Assembly (NCBI GenBank): GCA_947484295.1
Contig: CANKOW010000002.1
Coordinates: 1 to 64,000, forward strand
Length of the DNA: 64,000 nucleotides
DNA from: Alcaligenaceae bacterium
Lineage (GTDB): Bacteria; Pseudomonadota; Gammaproteobacteria; Burkholderiales; Burkholderiaceae_B
Direction of reading: 5' to 3'
Both the position numbers and the translations under genes were made by a program. Below are positions 8,100 to 17,493 of the stretch, in pieces. Each line of letters begins with the position of its first letter. The stretch's first letter is position 1. Below the pieces are notes generated by a model. It saw only the letters and a list, made by a program, of their open reading frames with translations, did not search any database and was not told the origin of the DNA.

Positions 8100-11000
8100 G
8101 CAGGGCTTGTCGCTCGCTAGCGGCTCAAACTCAAACCACAGGTCATCTCTGGGAAAATAAAGCGCAGCGCGCGCGGCTTGGCCGTCGAACCCAGTAACCC
8201 GCTCGCAGTAGCCTTGCAACTGCTTTGCATAGCGAACCAGCATTCGCTGACCAAACGCCTCAGTCGTTTCACCCTCAAGCGGACGGCCGGTTTTGTAATC
8301 GACCACTAGCCAACCTCGCTCATCCTGAAGGGCGAGATCCAAGACTGAGACTTTGCCAGTCTCGTCGAGCAGGGCCCATTCGCGGCGCGCCCCTAACTGG
8401 GAAAGCAACATTTGGCCACGCTCATGCTTGAGCATCGCGCCGAGTGTCTCGAGCACTTCGCTGGCAGCAGCGGACACCTCGGGGGCGGGTACACCAGCTT
8501 GGACGCACTGGCGCTCAATCCGTTTGCGTTGCGCCTGCAAGGCTCGCTCGGACCAATGCGCAATACCGTGTTGACCCAAGTGATCAAGCCATGCATGGAT
8601 CAGCGTACCGAGCACGCGCTCGTAGGATTTTACGGCGGGCCAGACGTACGCCGCGTTGTACGCGAACGGCACAACTGCCGGAGAGTCGACCGCCCCCCTT
8701 ATCACAATCGAAGGGGGCGCCAGAGCGGCAACCTCTAGACGGCGAACTAGCGCACCACCGCGATGATGGGGCACCGCCGCGGATGGCTCTTCTGGCTGCG
8801 CGACCACAGGCGCAATCGAATCTCTGTGCCAACCCGACCACAAACGTTCAAGCAGACTGCCTTTGGTCGGCCGAGCGACGGTCAGGTCTTTGGTTGACAC
8901 ACTCAAATCAGCCACAAGGTGCAACACCTGTTTAGCACGCGTCGCAGCCACATAGAGCAGGCGATCGATTTCAAACTCTCCTCGACGCTTTTCTCGCTGT
9001 GCGAGATATTTCGCGATCGGATCTTGCTCTTTGCTTGCGCGCGCTTTGATCGGGCCTAACAGTAACTTCGAACCGACTTGCTCAAAACGTAACAAGGGCG
9101 CCTGGTCTGGCGCCGGACCACGCTGCAAACCATACAGAATGACGGTTTCAAACTGCAGACCTTTACACTTGTGCATCGTCATAATCTCAACCGCTCTTTC
9201 GTGCGGGTCGGGCGAGGCATACAGCTTTTGAAGACGCTCTTGTAATTCGTCGATCTGAAGCGCGCCATATGGTGCCAAACGTTCAATCAACTCAAACACA
9301 CTTTCGGCATCTTGCAGATCAGCTTCTGACTCAGCCAGCGCCGGCCCAGCCAACGCACGCCATATCGACTCAAGACGCGCCGCAAACGGCTGCAAGTCAT
9401 CTTGCGTTAAAGCCTCGAGCAAAATCGATGCCACGCCGCGCAGGCGTAAAAACTCTGCTGGCTCGAGCGTCTGTTGCGCTCGACACAGGCCGGCCGAATC
9501 GGTTGGCTTCAGTGCAGCGCGCAAAATATCTGGCACTGACTGGTGATTCTGGCCAAACAGAGCATGCAAACTCGCGAGCGTTAAACCACAATACGGCGAG
9601 CGCAACACCGATAGCCATGCCAAACGATCAGCAGAATGTGTCAGGGCACGCGCGATCTGAACCAGATCGACCACATACGGGCGCTGATGCAAGGGCACCA
9701 ACTCAACGGCACGACAAGCGATCCCTTCGCGCTGCAACAGTTGCGTCAGATCAAGCAAATGCGCACGTGCGCGCACCAAAATCGCGACTGGGTGTTTGTG
9801 CTCGGGCTGACTAAAGTCTTCAAGCGCCTGACGCACCAACTCGACGACGCGCTGCCCAGATGTCTGCGATTCATCTGGTAAGAAAGAATGGCACTGCACT
9901 GCGTCAATGACCGTCTCAGCCTTGAAGGCGATTGAGGTCGCATACGATATCGCCCCCACCGCCGGATCGTCGCCTTCAGGAAACATGGGTTTGAAGGTTG
10001 CATTGACCCAATCCACGATTTTTCTTTGCGAGCGAAAATTATCGGTCAGCTGTAAACAAGTCAGCTTCAATCCTGCCAAGCCTTGATCGCGCACCTTGAT
10101 AAACAAGCTCACGTCAGCCTTACGAAACCGATAGATCGACTGCATCGGATCGCCGACCAAAAACAAACTTCGTCCATCGCCCTGCTGCCAACCCGAGGTA
10201 AGTTTTGTGATCAACGAAATCTGCGAAAGACTGGTATCTTGAAACTCATCAATCAACAGGTGCTGGATGCTGGCGTCGAGTTTAAGCAACAGTTCGCTTG
10301 GATCATCGGTGTGCCCCAACGCTAAATCAGCACGACGGGCAATCTCGATAAAATCGACCTCGCCTGTCTGAATAAACTGCAGCGTCAGCTGCCCGGCTGC
10401 CACTTTTAAACACTGCATCTGCGCCTGAATGATTTCCCATTGTTCAGACGTAAATTCATAATCTGGCAAAGTGGTCGTGCCGTGCAAACGGCTGAGCCAC
10501 TCTGGTGACTCAGCGCCCGCAAGCTCGGTTGGGCGATGATCATTCAACCACTGCAACATCTGCGCCTTGGCAGCCTCGCCTTCAGCGCTGGCCGGAAACC
10601 CTTGCCCAACGTTCACGGCCTTTCGCACCAGCCCGTCGCTCGTCAACAACAAAGCAGCCAAACCTCGCCAACGCTCGAGCTCGTCCACACTCGCCTCAAA
10701 GGGACTGCCATCCCAATCAAGCAACGCAACAATCGGACTATCAGCCTTAGTCTGCAGAAGGTTGCCCGCAGCGAAGTGTGCGAGCGGCGCAAGTTGCGCG
10801 GCCCAGCGCTCAGGCATGACAGCTAGCAACTTTATCAGGTCTTGCTCAACCGCCTCGCGTAAATTATCTTCGAGCGCACTGTGATCATCACTTCGTTCAA
10901 GATGTGGCAACCACTGATCGCGCTGGCTCAACATATCAGCCAGCGCGTCGCGCGTGGCGGATACATCCAGATCCATATGCGTCAACAAACGCTCGACCTC

Positions 11001-11501
11001 AGGGCACTCACCCGCCAGATCTATCGTGGCACTTGCAGCAGCGAGATAGTGAGGTCGGGCATCCTCGGCGATGCCAGGCAAGCCGCCCATCGATGACATC
11101 CACGGCATCGCCCGCACCAACGAGGCACAAAACGAATCAATCGTACGAATCGCCAACCGCGCCGGATATTGCAAAATATTCCACTGAAACTCTCGGTCAC
11201 GCTCAAGCGCTTGACGCGCCATGTCCCAACTGCGTCGTTCGTGCTCGGCAACGGGCGGGGTGTCGCTTAAGCCTTTAGACAACTTCTCGAGCACTCGCTC
11301 ATGCATCTCAGCCGCCGCTTTACGTGTAAAGGTGATGGCAATGATGTCTTCAGGTCGCTTGACTGTACTTAACAAGGCAAGAATGCGATCGGTCAAGAGC
11401 TCTGTCTTACCCGAGCCTGCCGGAGCCTGCACCAAAAACGAATGTCTTGGGTCGGTTGCCTGCAGCCTGATCGCGGCATCACTAGGTTGCTTTTCACTCA
11501 T
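8097..11501 (-). CDS. AddA-like UvrD/Rep-family helicase-nuclease
   Basis: This is a large superfamily 1A helicase with a C-terminal nuclease domain, expected to process double-strand ends for RecA together with the upstream AddB-like protein. Visible are Walker A A-P-A-G-S-G-K-T (about residue 26), L-L-I-D-E-F-Q-D-T (motif II), V-G-D-P-M-Q-S-I-Y-R-F-R (motif III), M-T-M-H-K-C-K-G-L-Q-F-E (motif V), L-Y-V-A-A-T-R-A (motif VI) and the PD-(D/E)XK piece V-V-D-Y-K-T-G-R-P near the C-terminus. ATGs at 11543, 11513 and 11501 are possible. The last gives 1134 residues and a short overlap with the addB end. The longer N-terminus is Cys-rich and unlike the family. Confidence 0.9.
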   Translation of the reverse strand: MSEKQPSDAAIRLQATDPRHSFLVQAPAGSGKTELLTDRILALLSTVKRPEDIIAITFTRKAAAEMHERVLEKLSKGLSDTPPVAEHERRSWDMARQALERDREFQWNILQYPARLAIRTIDSFCASLVRAMPWMSSMGGLPGIAEDARPHYLAAASATIDLAGECPEVERLLTHMDLDVSATRDALADMLSQRDQWLPHLERSDDHSALEDNLREAVEQDLIKLLAVMPERWAAQLAPLAHFAAGNLLQTKADSPIVALLDWDGSPFEASVDELERWRGLAALLLTSDGLVRKAVNVGQGFPASAEGEAAKAQMLQWLNDHRPTELAGAESPEWLSRLHGTTTLPDYEFTSEQWEIIQAQMQCLKVAAGQLTLQFIQTGEVDFIEIARRADLALGHTDDPSELLLKLDASIQHLLIDEFQDTSLSQISLITKLTSGWQQGDGRSLFLVGDPMQSIYRFRKADVSLFIKVRDQGLAGLKLTCLQLTDNFRSQRKIVDWVNATFKPMFPEGDDPAVGAISYATSIAFKAETVIDAVQCHSFLPDESQTSGQRVVELVRQALEDFSQPEHKHPVAILVRARAHLLDLTQLLQREGIACRAVELVPLHQRPYVVDLVQIARALTHSADRLAWLSVLRSPYCGLTLASLHALFGQNHQSVPDILRAALKPTDSAGLCRAQQTLEPAEFLRLRGVASILLEALTQDDLQPFAARLESIWRALAGPALAESEADLQDAESVFELIERLAPYGALQIDELQERLQKLYASPDPHERAVEIMTMHKCKGLQFETVILYGLQRGPAPDQAPLLRFEQVGSKLLLGPIKARASKEQDPIAKYLAQREKRRGEFEIDRLLYVAATRAKQVLHLVADLSVSTKDLTVARPTKGSLLERLWSGWHRDSIAPVVAQPEEPSAAVPHHRGGALVRRLEVAALAPPSIVIRGAVDSPAVVPFAYNAAYVWPAVKSYERVLGTLIHAWLDHLGQHGIAHWSERALQAQRKRIERQCVQAGVPAPEVSAAASEVLETLGAMLKHERGQMLLSQLGARREWALLDETGKVSVLDLALQDERGWLVVDYKTGRPLEGETTEAFGQRMLVRYAKQLQGYCERVTGFDGQAARAALYFPRDDLWFEFEPLASDKPC

Positions 11502-14181
11502 CACTAGGCTCATCTTCGTGCAGACGCAACAAGGGCAACACATCGCAGTGCTCTAAGTCTGTTTTATTCCAGGCTTGATTCAAAGCATGACCCGAAACAA
11601 ACTCGTCGGCCAGCGTCTCAATGGCTGTCTGAAGCCTGAGTAACAGCGCTGGCCAATTTTCGTCTTTGAACTTTGCTTCGTCTAAGGTTTTGGGCCCCTG
11701 CAAGCCGAGGCTGTCGCGCTCAACCAACCCCGCCACGACCGTCTCTTTTGAATGCAACTGCACCAGCACCAGGCCAGCGGTTTTCGCTGAAGTCTGTTCG
11801 TCAGCGGCGCCTGCTTTGCCGAGCATCATGGCATAGGCGGGCACCTGCAAATTTAAAGGGCGAGGCGTTTTCCAATCGTTTAAGACTTTAGGCAACGCCG
11901 CGCCAGTTTTGTAATCAATAATGACTCGGTCTTTAGTCTCACCCACCGCATCTAACCGGTCAAGTCTCACCTCAAGGGTCAACCCCTTCACCGACAGTTC
12001 TCGCTTTTGTTCAACTTCGATCACTTCAAACGGCAGTCGAGCCTCTTCGAGCGCAAGCCATTGTCTGACCACCACAAGACCGCGCTCGATTTCAAGCCGC
12101 TGCAAGGTCTCTTCAAAGGCGTGCAACTCTTTACGACCGACCTCGTGAGCAATCCGTTCAAGCTGAGAGTCGAGCGTGCGCTGGACGACGGCTTCGTGCA
12201 GGGCCTCTTGATCACGCAGCTCTTCCCAAAGCCGTTGCAACACACCATGTAAAAACATGCCACGCTGCATTTTGTAGGCGAGCTCTGTGTAGGCGGGCAA
12301 CCCACGCACCCCTAAGCGATACCGGATAAAGGCCCACAAAGGATTACGCGCCTGAGTTTCTAACAAACCAATCCCACCAGAAATCTTTTCACCCTCAGCG
12401 ACCTTGGGCCCGCGCTCGTCTGTGACGCGTTCGAGCAAATCCGCTACGTGCTCGGTTCGCGAAGGAGTCCAGAGGTCTGGGCTCGGCTCAAGCGACACAA
12501 TCAACGGCGAAGGTCGCAGTGCCCGCTCGCCTTCAAACAAGGCAGAGCTCACGACAATGGTTGGGGCAGTATGACAAAGTGCCTCAAAGATTTTTTCGGC
12601 CCATTGGCGCTCGCGCTCTGGGGTGGCACGCGGCGCTTGCGCCTGACGCAAGGCCTGTGCTGGAATAAAGGGATTGGGCTTGGCGATCGCAGGCAACACT
12701 TCGTCAGTCAGGCCCAACATCCAGATCGCATCCCACTGACCGCCCTCTGCCTCGAGTAGCCCCAAGACATCCAGACGCGCATCGGCTGCACGTTGCGGCT
12801 GAAACAAGGTGCTACGCGCGAGTCGGCTGAAAATCTTTAGGGCTTCACCTGCAGTCAGCGTGCCTAGCACTGCTGAGAGTGCCTCAAACCGTTCAAATAC
12901 ATCATCAAGCGCCTCAAGCACTTGATATGCGGTCGAACTTTGCTGACCCGTACCGGGAAAGCCAAGCGTCGCAAGTGTCGCACGAAAAAAACGAGCCCAA
13001 AAATATGCCTGCGCCGACGAGGCACTGGCTTGCCAATCTTGCCAGGCACGCTGCCAGGCGGGCGACAGCTGCTCGAGCTTAGTGATAGCACTCATCCAAC
13101 CAGCCAGGTTCACTTGACTGACATATTGCTGACGCCAGCGAGCATCTATCTGGGCGCGCCTCCCCATCTCAGCGACATGCCCTACGCAATGACCGGACAG
13201 CAATGCTGCACTCAACTCAACAGGAGCCGCTTGTTGTTGTTCTTTCAGCAACACAAACGTACGCAACCAAGCTAGGGCAGCACGCCCTGCCGCCCAGTCA
13301 GCTAACGGCCGCGCAACGGCAACGTTAAAGCTGTACTCGGGAACACCCCGCTCGTCACTCAAGACGCTCGTCAGAACACGACGGGCGAAAGGAACTTGAG
13401 AGTCGAGCGCGACCGCCACAATCGCAAAGCGACCCTCAGGATGCGCGTGAAGCTGAGCGCGCGCCCAATACGCGGCAGCCTGCCATTCGGACTGCGCAGT
13501 CGCACTCACCACACGAGTCAACGCCCCTGCATGAACCGCTGGTTCGCGCAACACCGAGAGGGCAATCCCACGCGCCAATAGCGCCGCACACAAGACGCCC
13601 ATGCGAGGTGAAATCTCACTAAAGCCCGCCAATACAATACTGCCTGGCAATTCAAGGCCTGCCTCAATATGCTGAATCAGCCTCGCCACAGCCAAGTTCG
13701 GATCCAAGGCATCGAGCGCATGCAAGCGACTGAGGTAGCCGTCGCGCCAACGCAAAAAACTTGCATACTCTTCGTTAACAGTAGACTCATCTACCGAGAT
13801 GCGCCACTCGTCGATCAACTGGGCCGCTTGCATCGCCCCCGCCGCCGCTTGTGTCACATCAAGCAGCACGCGCTCTTTTTCAAGCGTTTCAATCACTTCA
13901 GCCCACACGGTTTGCGCCGCAAAGTGATCGAGTAACAAGGTATGTTCGATGAGCCCGTCTTGAAATCCGGCACGGCTCAATTGCTGGACTAACCAGCCCG
14001 ACCAAGGAGCAACCGTTGGAACTTCAGAGACTTGTTGCGCCTGCCCCGCCTGCTGCCGAGCCAGAGTTTGAATGACCCGGCGTGCGAGGCGATTATTGAC
14101 GGTGATGACCGCAGTATCGCGCGCACTTCTCTCACGAAGTTCGGCGTAATCGATGAACGGTAATTCAGACAAGTTTTGCAT
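11494..14181 (-). CDS. AddB-like PD-(D/E)XK nuclease, probable DNA repair protein (TIGR03623 type)
   Basis: This 895-residue protein belongs, as far as I can tell, to the proteobacterial AddB-related family of about 900 residues that is encoded beside an AddA-like helicase. The N-terminal part has the degenerate helicase fold (V-N-N-R-L-A-R-R-V-I-Q-T-L). The C-terminal nuclease core shows V-R-L-D-R-L-D and V-I-I-D-Y-K-T-G. ATG at 14181 is preferred to the track start at 14214 because M-Q-N-L-S matches a normal N-terminus. It overlaps the addA start, so the pair is coupled. No chi-recognition claim is made. Confidence 0.87.
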   Translation of the reverse strand: MQNLSELPFIDYAELRERSARDTAVITVNNRLARRVIQTLARQQAGQAQQVSEVPTVAPWSGWLVQQLSRAGFQDGLIEHTLLLDHFAAQTVWAEVIETLEKERVLLDVTQAAAGAMQAAQLIDEWRISVDESTVNEEYASFLRWRDGYLSRLHALDALDPNLAVARLIQHIEAGLELPGSIVLAGFSEISPRMGVLCAALLARGIALSVLREPAVHAGALTRVVSATAQSEWQAAAYWARAQLHAHPEGRFAIVAVALDSQVPFARRVLTSVLSDERGVPEYSFNVAVARPLADWAAGRAALAWLRTFVLLKEQQQAAPVELSAALLSGHCVGHVAEMGRRAQIDARWRQQYVSQVNLAGWMSAITKLEQLSPAWQRAWQDWQASASSAQAYFWARFFRATLATLGFPGTGQQSSTAYQVLEALDDVFERFEALSAVLGTLTAGEALKIFSRLARSTLFQPQRAADARLDVLGLLEAEGGQWDAIWMLGLTDEVLPAIAKPNPFIPAQALRQAQAPRATPERERQWAEKIFEALCHTAPTIVVSSALFEGERALRPSPLIVSLEPSPDLWTPSRTEHVADLLERVTDERGPKVAEGEKISGGIGLLETQARNPLWAFIRYRLGVRGLPAYTELAYKMQRGMFLHGVLQRLWEELRDQEALHEAVVQRTLDSQLERIAHEVGRKELHAFEETLQRLEIERGLVVVRQWLALEEARLPFEVIEVEQKRELSVKGLTLEVRLDRLDAVGETKDRVIIDYKTGAALPKVLNDWKTPRPLNLQVPAYAMMLGKAGAADEQTSAKTAGLVLVQLHSKETVVAGLVERDSLGLQGPKTLDEAKFKDENWPALLLRLQTAIETLADEFVSGHALNQAWNKTDLEHCDVLPLLRLHEDEPSDE

Positions 14182-14191
14182 AAAAGGCGGC

Positions 14192-14395
14192 CTAAAAGCC
14201 GCACATGGAGGCAATGGTTTCCCAGTTCAAACGCATTGAGGGCGATAGGTAGGCTAAAAACCCGACAGACAACACACCACCAAGCAATGCCCAAAGGCCC
14301 GCACGCAGCATCAGCGAAGCTTTGCGCGAACGTGGCGGCTTCAACGTCGCACCAGGCACATAGGGTTGAGCGGACGTGTCAACATGACCATTCAC
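14192..14395 (-). CDS. Small single-pass membrane protein, unknown function
   Basis: This is a 67-residue protein with a polar N-terminal half (basic P-P-R-S-R-K) and one hydrophobic segment of about 20 residues (L-W-A-L-L-G-G-V-L-S-V-G-F-L-A-Y-L), ending in S-M-C-G-F. It starts with GTG immediately after the TAG stop of the MFS gene and overlaps the 3' neighbour only if addB starts at 14214. I do not recognise a family. Tight placement between MFS and addB supports that it is translated, and a single-pass inner-membrane protein with cytoplasmic N-terminus is the simplest reading. Confidence 0.6.
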   Translation of the reverse strand: MNGHVDTSAQPYVPGATLKPPRSRKASLMLRAGLWALLGGVLSVGFLAYLSPSMRLNWETIASMCGF

Positions 14396-15637
14396 CTACG
14401 TCGTTTTAGCAAGCACTGATGGATTCAGTGGAGTTTCTCGCACCGGCAAATATAAAGCCGCAGCAATCAGAGACAAGGCAATGCCAAGCCACCAGACCAG
14501 ATCATAGCTGCCGGTCACGGCCTGCACTCGACCACCAATCCACACGCCACTGAAGCTGCCGAGTTGATGCCCGAGAAAGGTCATGCCCATCAAGGTTGCA
14601 CCGAAACGCAAGCCATAAATATGGCCAATCAAGCCTTGAGTCAGTGGGACAGTGCCCAGCCAGAAAATGCCCATCCACCCAGCAAAGACATAGACCACCC
14701 ATGGTGAGGTTGGCATCACAAGAATCCAAATCAAACCTACCGAGCGTAACGCATATAAGCCAGCCAACAGGTTCTTTTTGCTATGCGTACCACCCAACTT
14801 GCCAGCGGTGAAAGAACCGAACACGTTGAACAGGCCAATCAAACCGATCGCGATCGCACCCGTGCTGGCATTCAGACCCTGGTCGACCACAAACGCGGGC
14901 AGATGCAAGGTGATGAACGCGGTATGAAACCCACAGACAAAATAGCCCCAAAAAATCAGATGAAACGTGGGATGCTTGAGCGCTTGGCCAATCGCCTCGA
15001 ACATCGACTGCTGCGGCCCAGTGCTAGGGCCGGGTGTACCGCGCAAAAACCACGCCAAGGGCAGCGTCATCGCTAGCGTCAGCGAAAGCACCCAATACGC
15101 ACCCGTCCAGTCAAGCGTATCGATTAAAAATTGCCCCGTGGGCACCACCAAAAATTGACCTAACGAACCGCCTGCACTCGCAATGCCCATCGCGGTGCTA
15201 CGCGACGACATTGGAACCGTGCGCGCAATCACGGGTAAGATGACGGCAAAGGTTGTGCCGGCCTGACCCAAGCCGATCAGCAGACCAGCAGTCATGTACA
15301 ACTCGAACTCAGTGCTTGAGTAGCGGGTGCCCAGCAACCCCAACGCGTAGAGCGCAGCGCATAGCGCAATCGTGCGGCCTGCGCCCAAACGATCAGCCAT
15401 CATCCCAGCGCCGATCGCGCCAAAGCCCCAGGCGAGATTTTGAATCGCGAAGGCCATCGAAAAAACCTCACGGCCCCAACCGCGCTCAAGCCCCATCGGC
15501 TGAATAAACAAACCAATCGTGGCACGAACGCCCATCGCCAGCAGCACAATCAAAGTGCCAATCAAAATGGTACGCAGCGCGAGGGGATCGTCGAGTAAAT
15601 CTGGTTTGGGTGTGGCTGAAGTGGGCGTCTGCGTCAT
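14396..15637 (-). CDS. MFS transporter, 12 TM type
   Basis: This 413-residue major facilitator has two six-helix halves separated by a loop near 200-220. The inter-helix-2/3 motif is seen as A-D-R-L-G-A-G-R-T, and G-L-G-Q-A-G-T-T-F and G-I-A-S-A-G-G-S-L-G-Q belong to the antiporter-like helices 4 and 5. The pattern resembles oxalate/formate or monocarboxylate-type MFS proteins common in Burkholderiales. The substrate is unknown. It heads the operon MFS - small membrane protein - addB - addA; the link to repair genes may be only positional. Confidence 0.88.
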   Translation of the reverse strand: MTQTPTSATPKPDLLDDPLALRTILIGTLIVLLAMGVRATIGLFIQPMGLERGWGREVFSMAFAIQNLAWGFGAIGAGMMADRLGAGRTIALCAALYALGLLGTRYSSTEFELYMTAGLLIGLGQAGTTFAVILPVIARTVPMSSRSTAMGIASAGGSLGQFLVVPTGQFLIDTLDWTGAYWVLSLTLAMTLPLAWFLRGTPGPSTGPQQSMFEAIGQALKHPTFHLIFWGYFVCGFHTAFITLHLPAFVVDQGLNASTGAIAIGLIGLFNVFGSFTAGKLGGTHSKKNLLAGLYALRSVGLIWILVMPTSPWVVYVFAGWMGIFWLGTVPLTQGLIGHIYGLRFGATLMGMTFLGHQLGSFSGVWIGGRVQAVTGSYDLVWWLGIALSLIAAALYLPVRETPLNPSVLAKTT

Positions 15638-15746
15638 GTTACGAGGTGAACTATTCTATTTTTTTGGATCGTGAATTTGCATCACAATTGCTTGAAACTG
15701 ATCATAACGAAAAGCACAGGTAAAAACCAAAATTCAACAAGAAAAT

Positions 15747-15821
15747 TGGTCCCGCCGACTGGAATCGAACCAGTGTCCCACGCTTAGGAGGCATGTGCAC
15801 TATCCACTGTGCTACGGCGAG
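15747..15821 (-). tRNA. tRNA-Arg (anticodon CCT)
   Basis: This 75-nt cloverleaf includes an encoded CCA end (15749-15747). The acceptor 7-mers pair with one G-U. The D stem is G-C-A-C/G-T-G-C. The anticodon stem C-A-T-G-C/G-C-G-T-G encloses loop C-T-C-C-T-A-A with anticodon CCT. The T arm is A-C-T-G-G, T-T-C-G-A-T-T, C-C-A-G-T. It reads the rare AGG codon. It lies between xerD and the MFS operon, and a promoter would have to lie in the 65 bp after xerD, where only a weak candidate is visible. Confidence 0.96.
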
Positions 15822-15886
15822 AACTTCTTTTCTTAAACCGCAAGTGTGAGTGTAACAAGTGCCCGGACTTTACCCCCTGATACCGA

Positions 15887-16786
15887 TTAACCTCTAGGGT
15901 GATGTTGCGCGTGCAAGCTTTTGAGGCGTTCGCGTGCCACGTGGGTATAGATTTGCGTGGTTGAAATATCAGAATGCCCCAACAGCATCTGCACCACGCG
16001 CAGATCAGCGCCATGGTTGAGCAAATGTGTGGCGAAAGCGTGCCTCAACCCGTGCGGCGAAAGTGGCGCATTGACCCCTGCCAAGACTGCGTATTTCTTG
16101 ATGAGCAACCAAAAAGATTGTCGCGTCATGGGCGCGGCGCGCGCCGTCACAAATAACGCGGGACTCGTGCGTTGCCCAAGCAACTGCGGGCGCGACTCGG
16201 CCAGGTAGCGCGTGATCCAGTGTGCCGCCTCGGCGCCTAACGGCACCAAACGGTCTTTACCACCTTTGCCCTGTACGACTCGCACCACCCCATCACTTAA
16301 ACTCACTTCGAGCACGCCCACACCGACTAGCTCTGAGACCCTTAAGCCAGTCGCGTAGAGCACCTCTAGCATGGCGCGGTCTCGCAGACCTCGCGCCGTG
16401 TGCACGGGGGGCTGCTGCAGCAAAGCCTCGACCTGCGCCTCGGACAAGGTTTTAGGCACTCGCAAGGGCTGACGCGCCGTGGTCAGTTGCAGACAGGGAT
16501 CAGCCACTACGCGTTGATGACGCAACGCCCACAAGTAGTAACGACGCAAAGTTGCCAAGCGCCGATTCGCGGTGCTTGGCTTAGTTTGAGCATGTTTTGC
16601 CGCGAACCAAGCCTCGATATCGCCACCCACAGCAGCATCCAACTCAAGCCCACGCCGCTCTCTGAGCCACTCTTCAAAGCCGATTAAATCCAACCGATAG
16701 GCAGCAAGCGTATTGGCAGCCAAGCCATCCTCAAGCCACACAGCGTCGATAAATTCACCGATCGAGGCCGATTCTTTATTACTCAT
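15887..16786 (-). CDS. xerD: Site-specific tyrosine recombinase XerD
   Basis: XerD resolves chromosome dimers at dif with XerC under FtsK control. It is 299 residues, with an N-terminal SAM-like core-binding domain (about 8-95) and a C-terminal catalytic domain. All catalytic residues are visible: R149 (T-G-L-R-V-S-E-L), K174, H245 and R248 (H-G-L-R-H), H271 (L-G-H-S-D-I-S-T) and Y280 (Q-I-Y-T-H-V). ATG start with A-G-A-G-G-T upstream. XerC is the alternative, but H-G-L-R-H-A-F-A-T-H-L-L-N-H-G-A-D-L-R fits XerD. It is divergent from tsaE. Confidence 0.93.
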   Translation of the reverse strand: MSNKESASIGEFIDAVWLEDGLAANTLAAYRLDLIGFEEWLRERRGLELDAAVGGDIEAWFAAKHAQTKPSTANRRLATLRRYYLWALRHQRVVADPCLQLTTARQPLRVPKTLSEAQVEALLQQPPVHTARGLRDRAMLEVLYATGLRVSELVGVGVLEVSLSDGVVRVVQGKGGKDRLVPLGAEAAHWITRYLAESRPQLLGQRTSPALFVTARAAPMTRQSFWLLIKKYAVLAGVNAPLSPHGLRHAFATHLLNHGADLRVVQMLLGHSDISTTQIYTHVARERLKSLHAQHHPRG

Positions 16787-16867
16787 AGCAAAACACCTCT
16801 AATTACAGCGATTGTGAATGAACACTACGCTTGTTGCCTGAACTGTACAACGCGACGACCTATCTTT

Positions 16868-16896
16868 TTTACAGCCTGCTTCGAATGATGGACAAT
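16868..16896 (+). promoter_or_regulatory. Candidate sigma-70 promoter for tsaE-amiC
   Basis: T-T-T-A-C-A (16868-16873) and G-A-C-A-A-T (16891-16896) are separated by exactly 17 bp, matching 5/6 and 4/6 of the consensus. Transcription would begin near 16903, downstream of the upstream in-frame start at 16831. This supports the internal ATG at 16927 as the tsaE start. Confidence 0.5.
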
Positions 16897-16926
16897 GCTA
16901 GGGAACCACTCTCGCACACAACTCTG

Positions 16927-17493
16927 ATGCCCGTTCACACATCCTTGACACTTGACCTACCAGACGAAACCGCTACCGAGGCGCTTGGTCAGGCCTTGGC
17001 TATCGTTGCGGCAGAACTGAGCCCAAATCCCGCTGGTTTACTCACTCCTGGGCCTGAGGCTCAGGGCAGAATTCACTTGCAAGGCGAACTTGGCGCTGGG
17101 AAAACTGCCCTGGTTCGGGCTTTTTTGCGGCACTGCAGCATTTCGGGTCGAATTAAGAGCCCAAGCTACGCACTACTTGAATCTTATAAAGTTTCTAACT
17201 TATACTTGTATCATCTTGATTTTTATAGATTTAGCGATCCTGCCGAATGGCTAGACGCAGGGTTTCGTGATCTGTTTAAAAACAAGGCACTGCTTTTGAT
17301 CGAATGGCCTGAGCGGGCCGGTGATTTACTGACTGCGCCAGACTTGTTAATTCAATTGGCGTACGCGGGTGCAGGTCGCCAAGTTACGCTTAAGGCGTTC
17401 ACTGAAAAAGGGATTAGATGGCTCACCGCTTTGCCTCAAACCGCGACGATGTATCGCAGCCCACCCGAGCGCTCAGCCGACGCCGCCTCTTAG
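16927..17493 (+). CDS. tsaE: tRNA t6A threonylcarbamoyladenosine biosynthesis ATPase TsaE
   Basis: TsaE is the P-loop partner of TsaB/TsaD in making t6A37 in ANN-decoding tRNAs. Motifs are Walker A G-E-L-G-A-G-K-T, S-P-S-Y-A-L-L-E-S-Y, the H-L-D-F-Y-R stretch, and L-I-E-W-P-E-R. The start at 16927 gives 188 residues, still longer than the usual 150-160. The extra lies in the insert after residue 30 and in a C-terminal tail that overlaps amiC. An in-frame start at 16831 would add 32 unusual residues and precede the likely promoter. Confidence 0.92.
   Translation: MPVHTSLTLDLPDETATEALGQALAIVAAELSPNPAGLLTPGPEAQGRIHLQGELGAGKTALVRAFLRHCSISGRIKSPSYALLESYKVSNLYLYHLDFYRFSDPAEWLDAGFRDLFKNKALLLIEWPERAGDLLTAPDLLIQLAYAGAGRQVTLKAFTEKGIRWLTALPQTATMYRSPPERSADAAS

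Noticed and set aside
15747-16786. tRNA plus tyrosine recombinase as an integrated element
   Set aside because: The recombinase is a chromosomal XerD by sequence, and no duplicated tRNA end, phage or plasmid genes lie on either side.
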